Below are positions 8,875-18,682 of a stretch of 64,000 nucleotides of DNA, one piece after another; position 1 is the stretch's first letter; each line of letters opens with the position of its first letter. Both the position numbers and the translations under genes were made by a program. The stretch is from CAZOOK01 sp964581385 (GTDB lineage Bacteria > Pseudomonadota > Gammaproteobacteria > Nevskiales > Nevskiaceae): positions 1-64,000 of the forward strand of contig CAZOOK010000010.1 in NCBI GenBank assembly GCA_964581385.1, written 5' to 3'. Below the pieces are notes generated by a model that was not told the origin of the DNA, did not search any database, and was given only the letters and a program-made list of their open reading frames with translations.

Positions 8875-9597
8875 CTAGCCGCGCCGCCGCGGAGACGGCA
8901 GTGCCGAATTCGACCGGCTACGCAAAATCATGCGTTCCAGTTTGACCACGGCCCGGTTCAATGTCTGCTCGAGCGCCGGGTTCAGATCCTTGAACTGCAA
9001 CCCCAGCCGGGTTTCACTGCCTTCGCGGACGTTATGCCGAACCGTCGCTTCAGCTTCGAGGTCCAGATCCGGCAGCGAAATACGGCAGCGCACGGTAACG
9101 CCTTCATCGAGTGGAACTGGTTTCGGCATACGTGCAGCAAAACCCAGGATGGAAATATCGACCAGACGCGCCTCCATTTCGTCGCCGTCGCCGCTGGCGA
9201 TAGCTGCCTGCAGCACTTGCATAGACGGCAGATGCACCCGATATGCCGCACGACGCTGTTTGTCGACGCGCAGGATCGGCTTGTTGGCGAGAAACGCGGG
9301 GCCGTCCGGCAGCTGTACGATGCGCTGCATGTGGCAGCTGAATTCGAGTCGACGCCCTTCAATCTGCGCATCGAGACGCAGCAATTCGTCGGTCTCGATT
9401 TCAGAACGCGATTTGTAAGGCATATCGAGCAGTAGCACGCCGCGCTCGGGATCTACGGCGAGCACCATCCCCGCGCCGAGCGCCTTGCCTTTGGAGCCGC
9501 GCATCGCGACCGTGGTGTGCAGCGCCTGGAGTGCCGCAAGCAATTCCCAGCACTTCCGCTGCTCGGCTTCGTCGGTATTGTTCTGTTTGGTCGTCAC
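8875..9597 (-). CDS. YcgR-like PilZ protein (cyclic di-GMP receptor)
   Basis: A 240-residue protein built like the flagellar brake YcgR. An N-terminal beta domain (about 20-105) is followed by a PilZ domain (about 110-225). The cyclic di-GMP binding residues are present: RRAAYR at 115-120 (RxxxR) and DISILG at 147-152 (DxSxxG). It may slow flagella or affect surface behaviour when cyclic di-GMP is high, which fits the two GGDEF proteins in this window. Its position just after nlpD is where rpoS stands in many relatives. No flagellar gene is nearby. Confidence 0.8.
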   Translation of the reverse strand: MTTKQNNTDEAEQRKCWELLAALQALHTTVAMRGSKGKALGAGMVLAVDPERGVLLLDMPYKSRSEIETDELLRLDAQIEGRRLEFSCHMQRIVQLPDGPAFLANKPILRVDKQRRAAYRVHLPSMQVLQAAIASGDGDEMEARLVDISILGFAARMPKPVPLDEGVTVRCRISLPDLDLEAEATVRHNVREGSETRLGLQFKDLNPALEQTLNRAVVKLERMILRSRSNSALPSPRRRG

Positions 9598-9786
9598 CTT
9601 GGGTCCTTCACCGTAGTTGTGAATCCAAAGTCAGCTCTCGCACCAGGTCCCTCCGAACGCCATTCCGGCGTCCGCTACCGAAGGTCCCGGACTCCTCCAG
9701 CACCGCAGCTTCGTCGATAGACTACAGGCAAAACACGGCAAATGGTTAGCGAGCATTACGCTGGCAACCGCCCGGTTGGACAAGCT

Positions 9787-10587
9787 CTACCTTCGCGGTA
9801 ACAAGAACGTTGGGTCGACCGGCTTCCCCTTGTCGCGGATTTCAAAATGCAGCCTCGGCTTCTGTTCCGGACCGAGTCCGAGTTCCGCAATCGGCTGGCC
9901 CGCCGCAACCTGCTGCCCTTCCTCCGCAAGCCGCTTGCGGTTGTAGCCGTACGCCGACAAATACTGTTCGTTGTGCTTGATGATGATCAGCTCGCCATAG
10001 CCTTTTAACGCACTGCCGCTGTAAACCACCTTGCCCGGCGCTGAGGCGACGACGATCTGGCCCGGCTGGCCAGCAATATCGATCCCCTTGGCTCCATCAT
10101 CGGGTGCGAACCGCTGCACGACCGCGCCCTCCGTCGGCCACCGCCACGCGGCCACCGCAATATCAGGCGGCGGTGGAAGGATCGGCACAATGGCACCTGG
10201 AACCGGCGGCAGCGGAGTCTCTAAAGGTCGGGTCGATATTCCGGATGATGATGACGACAGCGGTGGCTCCGCGCCGGCTGGTGGACTCAACCGCAATGTC
10301 TGCCCCACATGAATCGCGTAATCACGGCCGATGCCATTCCAATTGGCGATATCGTGGTAGTCGAGCTGGCTGCGGAATGCGATGGAGTAGAGCGTGTCAC
10401 CACGCTGAACGACATATTCGCCGGCCGCCCGCGCGCGCTGAGCCGATCCGTGTCGGCCCGAGCCGTGGTGCGGTGCCGGACTCTCGGACCAGCTCAGTAA
10501 TCCGCAACCCGTGACGGATACCGACAGCGCAGCAGCCGCCGCAATATTCCGCCACCGCCTCACCGCGCGCGGTGCACGATGAACCAT
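9787..10587 (-). CDS. nlpD: NlpD-like lipoprotein, LysM plus degenerate M23 domain
   Basis: A 266-residue lipoprotein. The signal peptide ends at a lipobox (SVTGC, about residue 28). A LysM domain follows (YVVQRGDTLYSIAFRSQLDYHDIANWN). The C-terminal M23 domain (about 150-260) is close to NlpD, with KGIDIAG, KVVYSGSALKGYGELIIIKHN and LHFEIRDKGK. The first metal His of active M23 peptidases is missing (A-K-G-I-D) and the later His is Tyr (AYGYN), as expected for an amidase activator, not an enzyme. The start at 10587 gives the lipobox signal peptide; a longer upstream frame does not. It overlaps the yqaA gene by 28 bases. Confidence 0.9.
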   Translation of the reverse strand: MVHRAPRAVRRWRNIAAAAALSVSVTGCGLLSWSESPAPHHGSGRHGSAQRARAAGEYVVQRGDTLYSIAFRSQLDYHDIANWNGIGRDYAIHVGQTLRLSPPAGAEPPLSSSSSGISTRPLETPLPPVPGAIVPILPPPPDIAVAAWRWPTEGAVVQRFAPDDGAKGIDIAGQPGQIVVASAPGKVVYSGSALKGYGELIIIKHNEQYLSAYGYNRKRLAEEGQQVAAGQPIAELGLGPEQKPRLHFEIRDKGKPVDPTFLLPRR

Positions 10588-11153
10588 ATCCCCAGCGCCA
10601 GAATTGCAAGCGAGACGATGATCCCGATCTGATGCGTATAGCTCTCGACCATATGCAATGCAGCCGCACCGAAAAAATAGCCCGCAGCCGTCAGCACGCC
10701 GCACCACAGCGTCGAGCCAATGACGGTAAGCAGAGCGAATGGCACTTTCGCCATGCCGAACACACCGGCCGGCAGCGAGATCAGATGACGGATCACCGGC
10801 AGGAAGCGACCGAAAAAGGTGGCGATGTAGGCACTGCGCAGGAACATTCCTTCGGCCTCGTGGTATTTGCGCTCATCGATGAGGATGTAGCGCCCGAACC
10901 GCAGCAGGAATGCACGGCCGGCGTAGCGGCCGATGAAGTAGTTAAATGAAGCGCCAATCAGCGACCCGATGCCTCCAGCGGCGATAACCAGGAACGGATC
11001 GAGCTGCCCCTTCTTGGCGAGATAGCCGGCAGGAATCATCACCAGCTCCGACGGCACCGGGAACAGGCTCGACTCGAGCGTCATCAGCAACAGGATATGC
11101 CCGTAGCCGATCTCGCCGGCAACCTGCTGCATCCAGGCGTTGAACGCTTCCAT
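10560..11153 (-). CDS. DedA family membrane protein (YqaA type)
   Basis: A 197-residue integral membrane protein of the DedA family, thought to move or flip lipids such as undecaprenyl phosphate. It has the DedA signature region: LESSLFPVPSELVMIPAG near the N-terminus and FFGRFLPVIRHLISLPAGVFGM in the middle (the conserved F-x3-R-x-[IL]-P-x2-R pattern). About four to five helices are visible. It sits between pcm (5-base gap) and nlpD (overlap), the usual place of yqaA in the surE-pcm-yqaA-nlpD block. Confidence 0.88.
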   Translation of the reverse strand: MEAFNAWMQQVAGEIGYGHILLLMTLESSLFPVPSELVMIPAGYLAKKGQLDPFLVIAAGGIGSLIGASFNYFIGRYAGRAFLLRFGRYILIDERKYHEAEGMFLRSAYIATFFGRFLPVIRHLISLPAGVFGMAKVPFALLTVIGSTLWCGVLTAAGYFFGAAALHMVESYTHQIGIIVSLAILALGIWFIVHRAR

Positions 11154-11158
11154 GCGGG

Positions 11159-11851
11159 CTAGACCCGGCCGCTCAGCAACGGCACGAAACTCACCGGCAG
11201 CACGTCGCGTTCTGAATAACCTCGGGGTGTCCGATCGACCACGCGCAGCATCTGCGCGGACGCCTGCGGACCGACGGGAATCACCAGGCGTCCGCCCGGC
11301 GCGAGCTGTGTTTTCAGCGTTTCCGGCACTTCCACGGCGGCGGCGGTGACGATGATCGCGTCGTAGGGTGCATGCGATTCCCAGCCGAGCATGCCGTCCG
11401 CATAGGCGAAATGGATGCTGCGGTAGCCCAACTCGCGCAACCGCGCGCGTGCTGTTTCGGACAGCGACTTGATGCGCTCAACCGAAAACACTTGCTCGAA
11501 TAATTCGGACAGCACCGCGGTCTGATAGCCGCTGCCAGTGCCGATCTCCAACACGCGCCGCCGTGGCGCGGCGGTGCCCGTCTCCAGCAGGACCTGTGTC
11601 ATCACCGCGACGATGTAAGGCTGTGAGATGGTTTGCGACAAACCGATCGGCAGCGGTTTGTTCTGGTACGCCTCCGCGCGCCAAGTATCCTCGACAAATT
11701 CATGCCTAGGCACACGCCCCATCGCATCGAGCACGCGCTTGTCGGTGATACCGTTCTGTTCCAGATCCGACAGCAGCCGCGCGCGGTTCAATGGCGCGGT
11801 GCGTGCGCCGAAAGACGATCTGTCGCTAGACGTCAAAGCGCGCGGACCCAT
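11159..11851 (-). CDS. pcm: Protein-L-isoaspartate O-methyltransferase
   Basis: A 230-residue SAM-dependent enzyme that methylates L-isoaspartyl residues in damaged proteins and starts their repair. Family marks are VPRHEFVEDTWRAEAYQNKPLPIG, QTISQPYIVAVMTQ and the SAM loop VLEIGTGSGYQTAVLSEL. The post-motif DGMLGWESHAPYDAIIVTAA is also present. The N-terminus has about 18 extra residues before the usual start. The first bases overlap the end of surE by 19, pointing to a shared message. Confidence 0.95.
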   Translation of the reverse strand: MGPRALTSSDRSSFGARTAPLNRARLLSDLEQNGITDKRVLDAMGRVPRHEFVEDTWRAEAYQNKPLPIGLSQTISQPYIVAVMTQVLLETGTAAPRRRVLEIGTGSGYQTAVLSELFEQVFSVERIKSLSETARARLRELGYRSIHFAYADGMLGWESHAPYDAIIVTAAAVEVPETLKTQLAPGGRLVIPVGPQASAQMLRVVDRTPRGYSERDVLPVSFVPLLSGRV

Positions 11852-12579
11852 GCACTGATACGGTCGATAGCCTCATAACGCGTCAGATCGACAACCAGAG
11901 GCGTGATCGATACACGTCCGCTGGTGACGGCGTTGAAGTCCGTTCCCGTACCACTATCCTGTTGCGCACCGGCGTTGCCAATCCACCAGATGGTGCGGCC
12001 GCGCGGATCTTTCGCCGGCAGCGCCGGCTCCGCGCGGTGGCGGTTGCCAAGGCGCGTCACTTCAAAACCCTGGAGTTCGTCATACGGCAGATCGGGCACG
12101 TTGACGTTGAGAATCACATTGCCCGGCAGCGGTTCCTTCTCCAGCCGCTCGATCAACCGCAAAGTGACGCGCGCTGCCGCGTCATAGTTGCGCGGCGACA
12201 ACGCGCAGCTCGATACCGCGATCGCGGAAATACCGAGATGGCGTCCTTCCATGGCGGCGGCGACAGTGCCGGAATACAGCGTGTCGTCACCGAGGTTGGC
12301 GCCGGCGTTGATGCCCGACACCACCATGTCCGGCTGCTGTTCCAGCAAGCCGGTCAATGCCAGATGGACGCAATCGGTCGGCGTACCGTCCACACAGTAA
12401 GTACCATCCTCGTGGCGCTGCGCGCGGATCGGATTAAGCAAAGTCAGCGAGTTGGATGCGCCGCTGCGATTGCGGTCTGGCGCGCAGATCGACAGATCGT
12501 GACGTGTCCGCAGATGCTGGGCCAGACAACGCAGTCCCGGAGCTGTGCAGCCGTCATCGTTGGACAAAAGTATGCGCAT
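11833..12579 (-). CDS. surE: 5'/3'-nucleotidase SurE
   Basis: A 248-residue stationary-phase survival nucleotidase. The metal site is clear: SNDDG at residues 6-10 (LLSNDDGCTAPGL), then APDRNRSGASNSLT with the catalytic Ser/Asn, and VSGINAGANLGDDTLYSGTVAAAMEG. It removes phosphate from nucleoside monophosphates and short polyphosphates. It is first of the leftward block surE-pcm-yqaA-nlpD and divergent from an Smr gene 58 bases away. Confidence 0.95.
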   Translation of the reverse strand: MRILLSNDDGCTAPGLRCLAQHLRTRHDLSICAPDRNRSGASNSLTLLNPIRAQRHEDGTYCVDGTPTDCVHLALTGLLEQQPDMVVSGINAGANLGDDTLYSGTVAAAMEGRHLGISAIAVSSCALSPRNYDAAARVTLRLIERLEKEPLPGNVILNVNVPDLPYDELQGFEVTRLGNRHRAEPALPAKDPRGRTIWWIGNAGAQQDSGTGTDFNAVTSGRVSITPLVVDLTRYEAIDRISAWVRAL

Positions 12580-12637
12580 CGCGCGTCGAGAAATGGGAGC
12601 GCCGCTAGTTTAACTGCTCGCGAGCTATCATGCCGCC

Positions 12638-13201
12638 ATGGGCGGGCAATCCGACGAAGACAACGACGACAGCGCGTTCCGCGCCGCGATGGCCGGCGTG
12701 CGCAAACGATCGGACAGCAATCGCGTGCACGCCCGCAAAACGCCGCCATCACCGCGCCCGCGCAGCCTCGAGGCGGACGAGCGCGCGGTGCTTGAAGAAT
12801 TGCGCAGCGCCCCCCTTGATTTCGAAAACATGGAAGCGGGCGATGCCCTGAGTTATCGCGGCGAGGGTCTGCAGGATGCGGCTTGGCGGCGGTTGCGGCG
12901 CGGCAGCTATCGCCTCGGCGCGGAACTCGACTTACACGGCCTCAACCGCGACAAGGCGCAACTCGCCGTTGCCGGCTTCCTTGCCGATTGCCACGACCGC
13001 GGCGTGCGCTGTGTACGCATCATTCATGGCAAGGGACTGCGCTCGCCGAACACCGGACCGGTCATCAAAGCGCTGCTGGATTCGTGGCTACGGCGACGGC
13101 GCGACGTACTCGCATTCTGCTCGGCGCGACCACACGATGGCGGCACCGGCGCGGTGTATGTGCTGCTGAAGGCCGGCGGAGTCTCGTCCACAGCGCGCTG
13201 A
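12638..13201 (+). CDS. Smr-domain DNA endonuclease, SmrA-like
   Basis: A 187-residue protein with a C-terminal Smr domain (about 98-180) carrying the DLHG (ELDLHGLNRDKAQ) and HGKG (RIIHGKGLRSPN) motifs and the FCSARPHDGGTGAVYVLL ending. The first 60 residues are polar and probably disordered. Proteins of this type nick DNA, and in bacteria some cleave stalled or colliding mRNA. The arrangement divergent from surE is common in gammaproteobacteria. Confidence 0.88.
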   Translation: MGGQSDEDNDDSAFRAAMAGVRKRSDSNRVHARKTPPSPRPRSLEADERAVLEELRSAPLDFENMEAGDALSYRGEGLQDAAWRRLRRGSYRLGAELDLHGLNRDKAQLAVAGFLADCHDRGVRCVRIIHGKGLRSPNTGPVIKALLDSWLRRRRDVLAFCSARPHDGGTGAVYVLLKAGGVSSTAR

Positions 13202-13351
13202 CATCCCAGTGCGTCGTATATAAGTGTTGCCATCCCATAAGCACTCACAGCGAGCAATCAGTCATCCGCAACTTCAGTGATCTGTGCGTTGAAGAAGTGT
13301 CTTGATGTCGTTAATCCCTCATATTCACTCGAAAGAACTTCCCGGGCCGCG

Positions 13352-14944
13352 TTAACGCACCGTGAAAGCATAAATCTGGTTATTGGGATAGCCGATGCGG
13401 GCATAACCCGAGCCCCAATAGACAACGCCGTCAACAATCGACGGCGCGTCAATGACGGAGCCACCACTTGCATAGGTCCACAGAATATTGCCGTTGCTGC
13501 CGTCGAGTGCGACAAAATCGCCACCCATAGTTCCGCCGAACAGCACGCCGTTGGCGATCGTCACGCCACCGGTATTGATGACCGGCGCATGACCGCGGGA
13601 TTTCGGCGTCGGCGTCTGCCAGATGATCTTGCCGGTCGCAGCATCGAGCGCTGCCCACGAGCCTCCGTTCCACGTCGTGCTGTTGTCAGGCCCGAGCGTG
13701 AATGGCTGGCGGTTAAAGTTGGCTTCGGCGACGTATACACGTTTGCCGTCGGTTGCCGTACCCCATTCGATACCGCCCTCCGCCCCTCCCGGGCCGGCGG
13801 CTGTCGACCACACCAAGCTGCCGTCATCCGGATCGAGCGCCCAGTAAATGCCACTCTTCTGGCCGGCGCCCAGCAATTGGTCGTTGATGACGTTGACACC
13901 GGCTCCGAAATCGAGATCGAGATTATTGCCTTTCACCGGACACAAGGGGGATTTACTGACCGTGTCCGCGGATGGTTTCGGAAAGCCGCAGAGAATATTC
14001 CATATATCCACGCCCGGCGAACGGTGCATCCATTTTACCTGGCCGGTTTTCATATCGAGTGCGATGACCGCTTCGGCGCCATCGTCCGGGGCCAGACAGG
14101 CGTACTTTTGCTGTTGATCGGTCGTGCTATTGATGCAAGTGGCGACGGCGTCAGGCACGCCGTAGTTGTCGCCCGTCGTGATGTAGATGGAACCGCGCGC
14201 GGCGTCGACCACCGGAGTACTGCTCCACACTCCACCGCCGGAGTAGCCGGCCGGAACCGTGGGCGTCTGCCAGAGAATGTTGCCGGTATCCAAGTCGAGG
14301 GCGGCGACACTGCCGCGAAAGGTCGGACCTTTCTTGGCATGAAACGCGACGGTTCCCTCCTCAAGCGAGGATACGCCCACATACACAACGTTGTTGTAGA
14401 CCACGGGCGAGCTGGTCATCACGCCGCCACCGTAAACATCCAGTTTCTTCTTCCAGGCCAGTTTGGCCGTCTTTTTATTGACTGCAATAACGGTCGGGCC
14501 GTCCTGGTCGCCGAATATGAGCAGAGAATCAGTAATGGCGGGGCTGTTGCGGGAAACCGAAGCCTTTCTGCCCGTGTATTCAGTCAAATTGTGCTTCCAG
14601 ACTTCGGCTTTATCAGCTCTTGCGAGTTTATAGATGTAGCCCTTCCAGTCGGTCGCGTACAGATATTTTCCATCGATGGTCGGTGTCGCCGAAACGGATC
14701 CTTCGGTTTTGTAAATCCAAAGCGGTTTGAGATTGGGTACGGTCGCCGGACTGAGCATGCTTTCGTCCGCAGCATAGTTCTGGTTCAGCACACTGCCGCC
14801 CCAAAATGGCCACTGCATCGAATCACTGCTGCGGGGCTGCGCAAAAGCCGCTGGGCCGCCGAGACCCGAAAGGACCGCAATAACTGCGGCCAAATTGAAA
14901 ATGCTCTTGTGCGGAACCAGGCCTGAATGACGGATGAAAGCCAT
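13352..14944 (-). CDS. Exported PQQ-type beta-propeller dehydrogenase without heme
   Basis: A 530-residue protein with a signal peptide cleaved near AFA-QP (about residue 36). It has at least five propeller blades ending in the PQQ-repeat pattern, e.g. GSVAALDLDTGNILWQ, AVIALDMKTGQVKWMHR, YWALDPDDGSLVWS, AALDAATGKIIWQT and FVALDGSNGNILWTY. It resembles polyvinyl-alcohol dehydrogenases and related quinoproteins. The CxxCH heme domain found in PvaDH is missing, so electrons would have to go to a separate carrier. GAGGAG 7 bases before the ATG at 14944 decides the start; the frame continues upstream to 15004. Substrate is not known, and no PQQ synthesis genes are in the window. Confidence 0.8.
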   Translation of the reverse strand: MAFIRHSGLVPHKSIFNLAAVIAVLSGLGGPAAFAQPRSSDSMQWPFWGGSVLNQNYAADESMLSPATVPNLKPLWIYKTEGSVSATPTIDGKYLYATDWKGYIYKLARADKAEVWKHNLTEYTGRKASVSRNSPAITDSLLIFGDQDGPTVIAVNKKTAKLAWKKKLDVYGGGVMTSSPVVYNNVVYVGVSSLEEGTVAFHAKKGPTFRGSVAALDLDTGNILWQTPTVPAGYSGGGVWSSTPVVDAARGSIYITTGDNYGVPDAVATCINSTTDQQQKYACLAPDDGAEAVIALDMKTGQVKWMHRSPGVDIWNILCGFPKPSADTVSKSPLCPVKGNNLDLDFGAGVNVINDQLLGAGQKSGIYWALDPDDGSLVWSTAAGPGGAEGGIEWGTATDGKRVYVAEANFNRQPFTLGPDNSTTWNGGSWAALDAATGKIIWQTPTPKSRGHAPVINTGGVTIANGVLFGGTMGGDFVALDGSNGNILWTYASGGSVIDAPSIVDGVVYWGSGYARIGYPNNQIYAFTVR

Positions 14945-15268
14945 GAGATAGCTCCTCGTTAAGGACCCGAAACTGATCCGTTGCGTAATCGGCAGCGCCT
15001 TCATTCGACGCTTATGTATGGCAGATAGAAGAAGCTCCGACTAAGTAGGTGCAGCTGTGCGAGCTTTTGGTTGGACCGCGGCGATCCGGATCCGTTTCAG
15101 CGCCCCCTGTTCTTTCGTGGCACCTGTCAAGGGTAGCAGGGCCCCAGCTGCCACCGTCGCGGGCGGACCTCATTAGGTTAGGTGCTCTTAGCGAGACCCT
15201 GTAGGTTGAGCGAAGCTTCTCTCCCCCGAGACAGGAGATTATTACCCCCGCATTGCGCAACAATGGAG
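14945..15268. other. 324-base gap without a recognised gene
   Basis: This stretch lies between the start of the quinoprotein gene and the end of the hybrid kinase gene. Apart from the Shine-Dalgarno GAGGAG at about 14951-14956 I see no hairpin with a T-run, no palindrome of note and no coding frame with a convincing start. It should hold the quinoprotein promoter. Confidence 0.5.
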
Positions 15269-18200
15269 CTACCCATACTCCCCCCGCTTCGCCGGCGTCC
15301 GCTCCAGGCGAAACAACCGATCGAGCTCTTCGCCAAGCTTTTCGACCGTGTCCGGTTTCAGCAGCAGCGCAAGTATACCAATCCGCCGCGCCGCGTCCTG
15401 ATCCTCCGGCCGCACGTAGCCCGACGTCATCAGCACCGGTATCTCGGGGCGCCGTAGCAGTATTGCTTCGGCAAACTCGAATCCGGTCATTCCCGGCATC
15501 GACAGATCAGTGACGACGACATCGAAATCGAGAGGGCGCGCGCTGAACGCCGCAAGCGCGCCCGCCGGTTCGGTGAAACCGGTGACTTGGTAGCCAAGCC
15601 TCTTAAGTACACGGGCAGCCAGATAGACCAGTGCTTGTTCGTCGTCGAGGTAAAGCACACGCTCGCCGTGGCCGCTTGGAATGGCGGCAACCGCCGGCCG
15701 GCTTTCACTCGCGGCCGCTTCCGTCACCGGGAAATATAGTCGCAGAGTGGCACCCTTGCCCGGCTGGCTGTAAACCGCGACGCCCCCGCCATGGCTTTTG
15801 ACGATGCCATGCACCACGGATAGGCCGAGACCCGATCCTTGCCCTGGCGGCTTGGTCGTGAAAAACGGATCGAAGATTCTCGGCAGCGTCTGCGCATCCA
15901 TGCCGGCACCACTATCGCTCACGCTCAGCAGCACGTAGCGTCCCTCGCGCAGATGCGGCGCACTCTCGGCAAGATCTGAGGTGATATTCACCGGGCGGAT
16001 GCTGAACTCGATCCGCCCATGCCGCGATCCGATTGCGTAGGCCGCGTTGGTTGCCAGATTGACGATGATCTGGTGAATTTGCGCGGGATCGGCGGCAACG
16101 GCCGGCGTGTCCTTCGCAAACTGAGTGCGGATATCGATCATCGCCGGCAGCGTTGCCCGCAGCATCGACAGGGCTTCGTCGACTACCGACGCAAGTTGCG
16201 TCGGCACCCGCTTCTGGTCCTGCGGTTGGCTGAAAGTGAGGATACGACGCACCAGATCGGTCGCACGCGCGCTGGCCTTTGCGATTTCCGCCAGGCTTTG
16301 CTGCACGAGATGCCCGGGCGGCAGGTCGGCGATGGCAAGCCTGGTATTGCCGGTGATGGCCAGCAGAATATTGTTGAAATCGTGGGCGATACCGCCGGCC
16401 AGAGTACCCAGCGCCTCGAGTTTCTGCGAACGTAATTCCATTTCCTCGAAGCGCTTGTGCGCCGTGATGTCCATGTTGACACCCGCCATCCGCAGCGGCC
16501 GTCCCTGCGCATCCCGTTCAACAACCCCGCCGCGCGCAGTGATCCAAGTCACGCTGCCATCCGGCCGCATGACACGGAACTGTTCACCAATCTCACCCTC
16601 TCCGCCGGCAACGATCCCGGCGTTTGTCAGTAACCGCTCGTGATCGTCGGGGTGAATGAAACGGAGCGATTCTTTGAACGTGCCGCTCAATTCTTCGCTG
16701 GTGCGTCCAAACAACTTCTGCGCGATCTCATCCATGACGAGGGAATCGTCTCCGACGTCCCACATCCAGGTCCCCATTCTGCCCATTTTGAGGGCCGCGA
16801 CGAGGCGCGCGCGCGAATCAGTGATTTCGTGCTCCGCATGCTTGCGCGCGGTGACGTCGGCGAGAAAGCCGTGCCAGAGTGTGCTTCCGTCTACCTCCCG
16901 CGTCGGTGCGGCACGTGCCTCCACCCAGATTTCGCCCTTCGCCGGATGGGCGACGCGGAATTCCAAGTGCCAGATCGACAGGTCACGCGCCGAGTCGTTG
17001 AGCGTTTGCCACACCCGTCGCGCATCCTCGACATGAATCAACGAAAACCCCGGCCGCGCATCGATAGCAAGCGCTTCCGGATCGACTCCAAAGATGTCGC
17101 GGATCGCAGCACCCGCATAGGCGTAATGCGAGCTGCCGTCCGGACGCAGGCGGAATGAATAGATCGCGCCCGGCGCGGTGGCGACGATCTTGTCGAGCCG
17201 CGCCTTCTCCTGCACGAGCGCCTCGCGCATCGCACGCGCGTCATCGATGTCGGTATTGGTGCCGAACCATTTCAGAATGCGTCCTTCGCCATCGCGCAGC
17301 GGGACCGCGTGGGTATCGAACCAGCGGTAAACGCCGTCATGCCGGCGGATGCGGGACTCAATCTTGTAATCATTGCCCGACGCCAGCACGCTCCGCCAGA
17401 TTTCGATCTGGCGCTCACGGTCGTCGGGATGAATCCGATCCGGCCATTTGGCGTCGGCCTGTGCTTCGGCGGGGGTTCCCGTGTAATCGCGCCAGCGCTT
17501 GCTGAGAAAATTGCCGTGTCCTTCGGCGTCGGTCGTCCACACCATTTGCGGCAGCGACTCCGCGATCTGGCGAAAATGCTGCTCGCTATCGCGCAAGGCC
17601 TGCTCGGCGCGATGACGGCTGATGCAGATCGCCGCGGTATGAGTGACGATATCGATGACACGACGGTGCTCAGCGGTCGGCAGCGCCGAGCGTCGGTAAT
17701 AAATTGCGAACGTGCCCAGTACGATCTCGCTGCGATCGATGATCGGTGTCGACCAGCAGGCGCGCAGACCGTATGACAGCGCCAGGTGCTTGTAGTCCGC
17801 CCACAACGGATCGCTGGCGATATCCTCCACGAATACCGACGCGCGCCGGAACGCCGCGGTTCCGCAGGAGCCCGCGCATGGACCGATCGGTAAACCATCG
17901 ATGGCGCGCGTATATTCCGCCGGCAGCTGCGGCGCGGCGCCGTGCCGGACATGGATGCCATCGGCGTCCAGCAGGAGAATCGAGCACAGCATGTCGTCGG
18001 AATACGCTTCAACGACGCGCAAAATCTGATCCAGCGTTTCGGGCAGCGGCCGGCCGTCAGCGATCATCTCGAACACTCGCTTCAGACCATCCGCCAGCGC
18101 CTTCGAGCGACTACGCTCGGCAAGATCGACGATGCTGGCAAAGACGAACGACTCCCCCCGCAGCATCAACGGGCTCGGTTCGATCCATATCGGAAATGTG

Positions 18201-18466
18201 GAGCCGTCCTTGCGGCGCGCTTGCAATTCGCGACCTACAGGCTTCTTTTCCTGCGACGGGCCACGAACAATCCGCTCCAGCTCCGTCCGAAACGATTGCT
18301 GCACATGCTCAGACAACAGGATATCGAAGGGGCGTCCTGAAATTTCGCCGGGGCTGTAACCGAAGACTTCGTCTACAGCCGCATTCGTCCATACGATGAG
18401 TCCGCGCCCATCGAGCAATGCGATGCCGCTCGCCGGCGCGCCGGCGGCTACTTCCGCGTCAGCCAT
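15269..18466 (-). CDS. Hybrid histidine kinase, PAS-GAF-PAS-PAS-PAS-HisKA-HATPase-REC
   Basis: A 1065-residue cytosolic sensor with no membrane helix. In order there is a PAS (about 5-115), a GAF (130-285, FRRASVFVEDIASDPLWADYKHLA), three further PAS units (about 295-415, 425-545, 555-680, each ending in a PAC-like DITxxK), and a phosphoacceptor region with AGGIAHDFNNIL. An ATPase domain (DSGAGMD, FDPFFTTKPPGQGSGLGL) and a C-terminal receiver (YLDDEQ, phosphorylatable Asp in VVTDLSMPG, Lys in LLLKPD) follow. The HDFNN H-box class is usual in such hybrid kinases. No separate response regulator gene is adjacent, so the output partner is unknown. The start has no good RBS. Confidence 0.9.
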   Translation of the reverse strand: MADAEVAAGAPASGIALLDGRGLIVWTNAAVDEVFGYSPGEISGRPFDILLSEHVQQSFRTELERIVRGPSQEKKPVGRELQARRKDGSTFPIWIEPSPLMLRGESFVFASIVDLAERSRSKALADGLKRVFEMIADGRPLPETLDQILRVVEAYSDDMLCSILLLDADGIHVRHGAAPQLPAEYTRAIDGLPIGPCAGSCGTAAFRRASVFVEDIASDPLWADYKHLALSYGLRACWSTPIIDRSEIVLGTFAIYYRRSALPTAEHRRVIDIVTHTAAICISRHRAEQALRDSEQHFRQIAESLPQMVWTTDAEGHGNFLSKRWRDYTGTPAEAQADAKWPDRIHPDDRERQIEIWRSVLASGNDYKIESRIRRHDGVYRWFDTHAVPLRDGEGRILKWFGTNTDIDDARAMREALVQEKARLDKIVATAPGAIYSFRLRPDGSSHYAYAGAAIRDIFGVDPEALAIDARPGFSLIHVEDARRVWQTLNDSARDLSIWHLEFRVAHPAKGEIWVEARAAPTREVDGSTLWHGFLADVTARKHAEHEITDSRARLVAALKMGRMGTWMWDVGDDSLVMDEIAQKLFGRTSEELSGTFKESLRFIHPDDHERLLTNAGIVAGGEGEIGEQFRVMRPDGSVTWITARGGVVERDAQGRPLRMAGVNMDITAHKRFEEMELRSQKLEALGTLAGGIAHDFNNILLAITGNTRLAIADLPPGHLVQQSLAEIAKASARATDLVRRILTFSQPQDQKRVPTQLASVVDEALSMLRATLPAMIDIRTQFAKDTPAVAADPAQIHQIIVNLATNAAYAIGSRHGRIEFSIRPVNITSDLAESAPHLREGRYVLLSVSDSGAGMDAQTLPRIFDPFFTTKPPGQGSGLGLSVVHGIVKSHGGGVAVYSQPGKGATLRLYFPVTEAAASESRPAVAAIPSGHGERVLYLDDEQALVYLAARVLKRLGYQVTGFTEPAGALAAFSARPLDFDVVVTDLSMPGMTGFEFAEAILLRRPEIPVLMTSGYVRPEDQDAARRIGILALLLKPDTVEKLGEELDRLFRLERTPAKRGEYG

Positions 18467-18682
18467 GTGCCGGCAATCGGTCAGCGATCCGGAATCCGGC
18501 GTTACTCAGAAATGGCGCGCTCATGCGGATTCTCCTTTTTCACTCTTCCGCAGTGCTGGGGCCGCGATCAATGCTTGGGTCGCTATAACCAAAGCACCTG
18601 ACCACGGGCGCTAAGATTCTAAGCTGTTTACAGGTCCGGCTGGGTACACTACGTCGGATTTTCAGAAGAATTCTGTCCCCCC

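Noticed and set aside
13277..14926. Long open frame (549 codons) on the plus strand opposite the quinoprotein gene
   Set aside because: It is the antisense shadow of a clear PQQ-repeat gene with signal peptide and RBS; the product has no recognisable motif and high Arg/His content.
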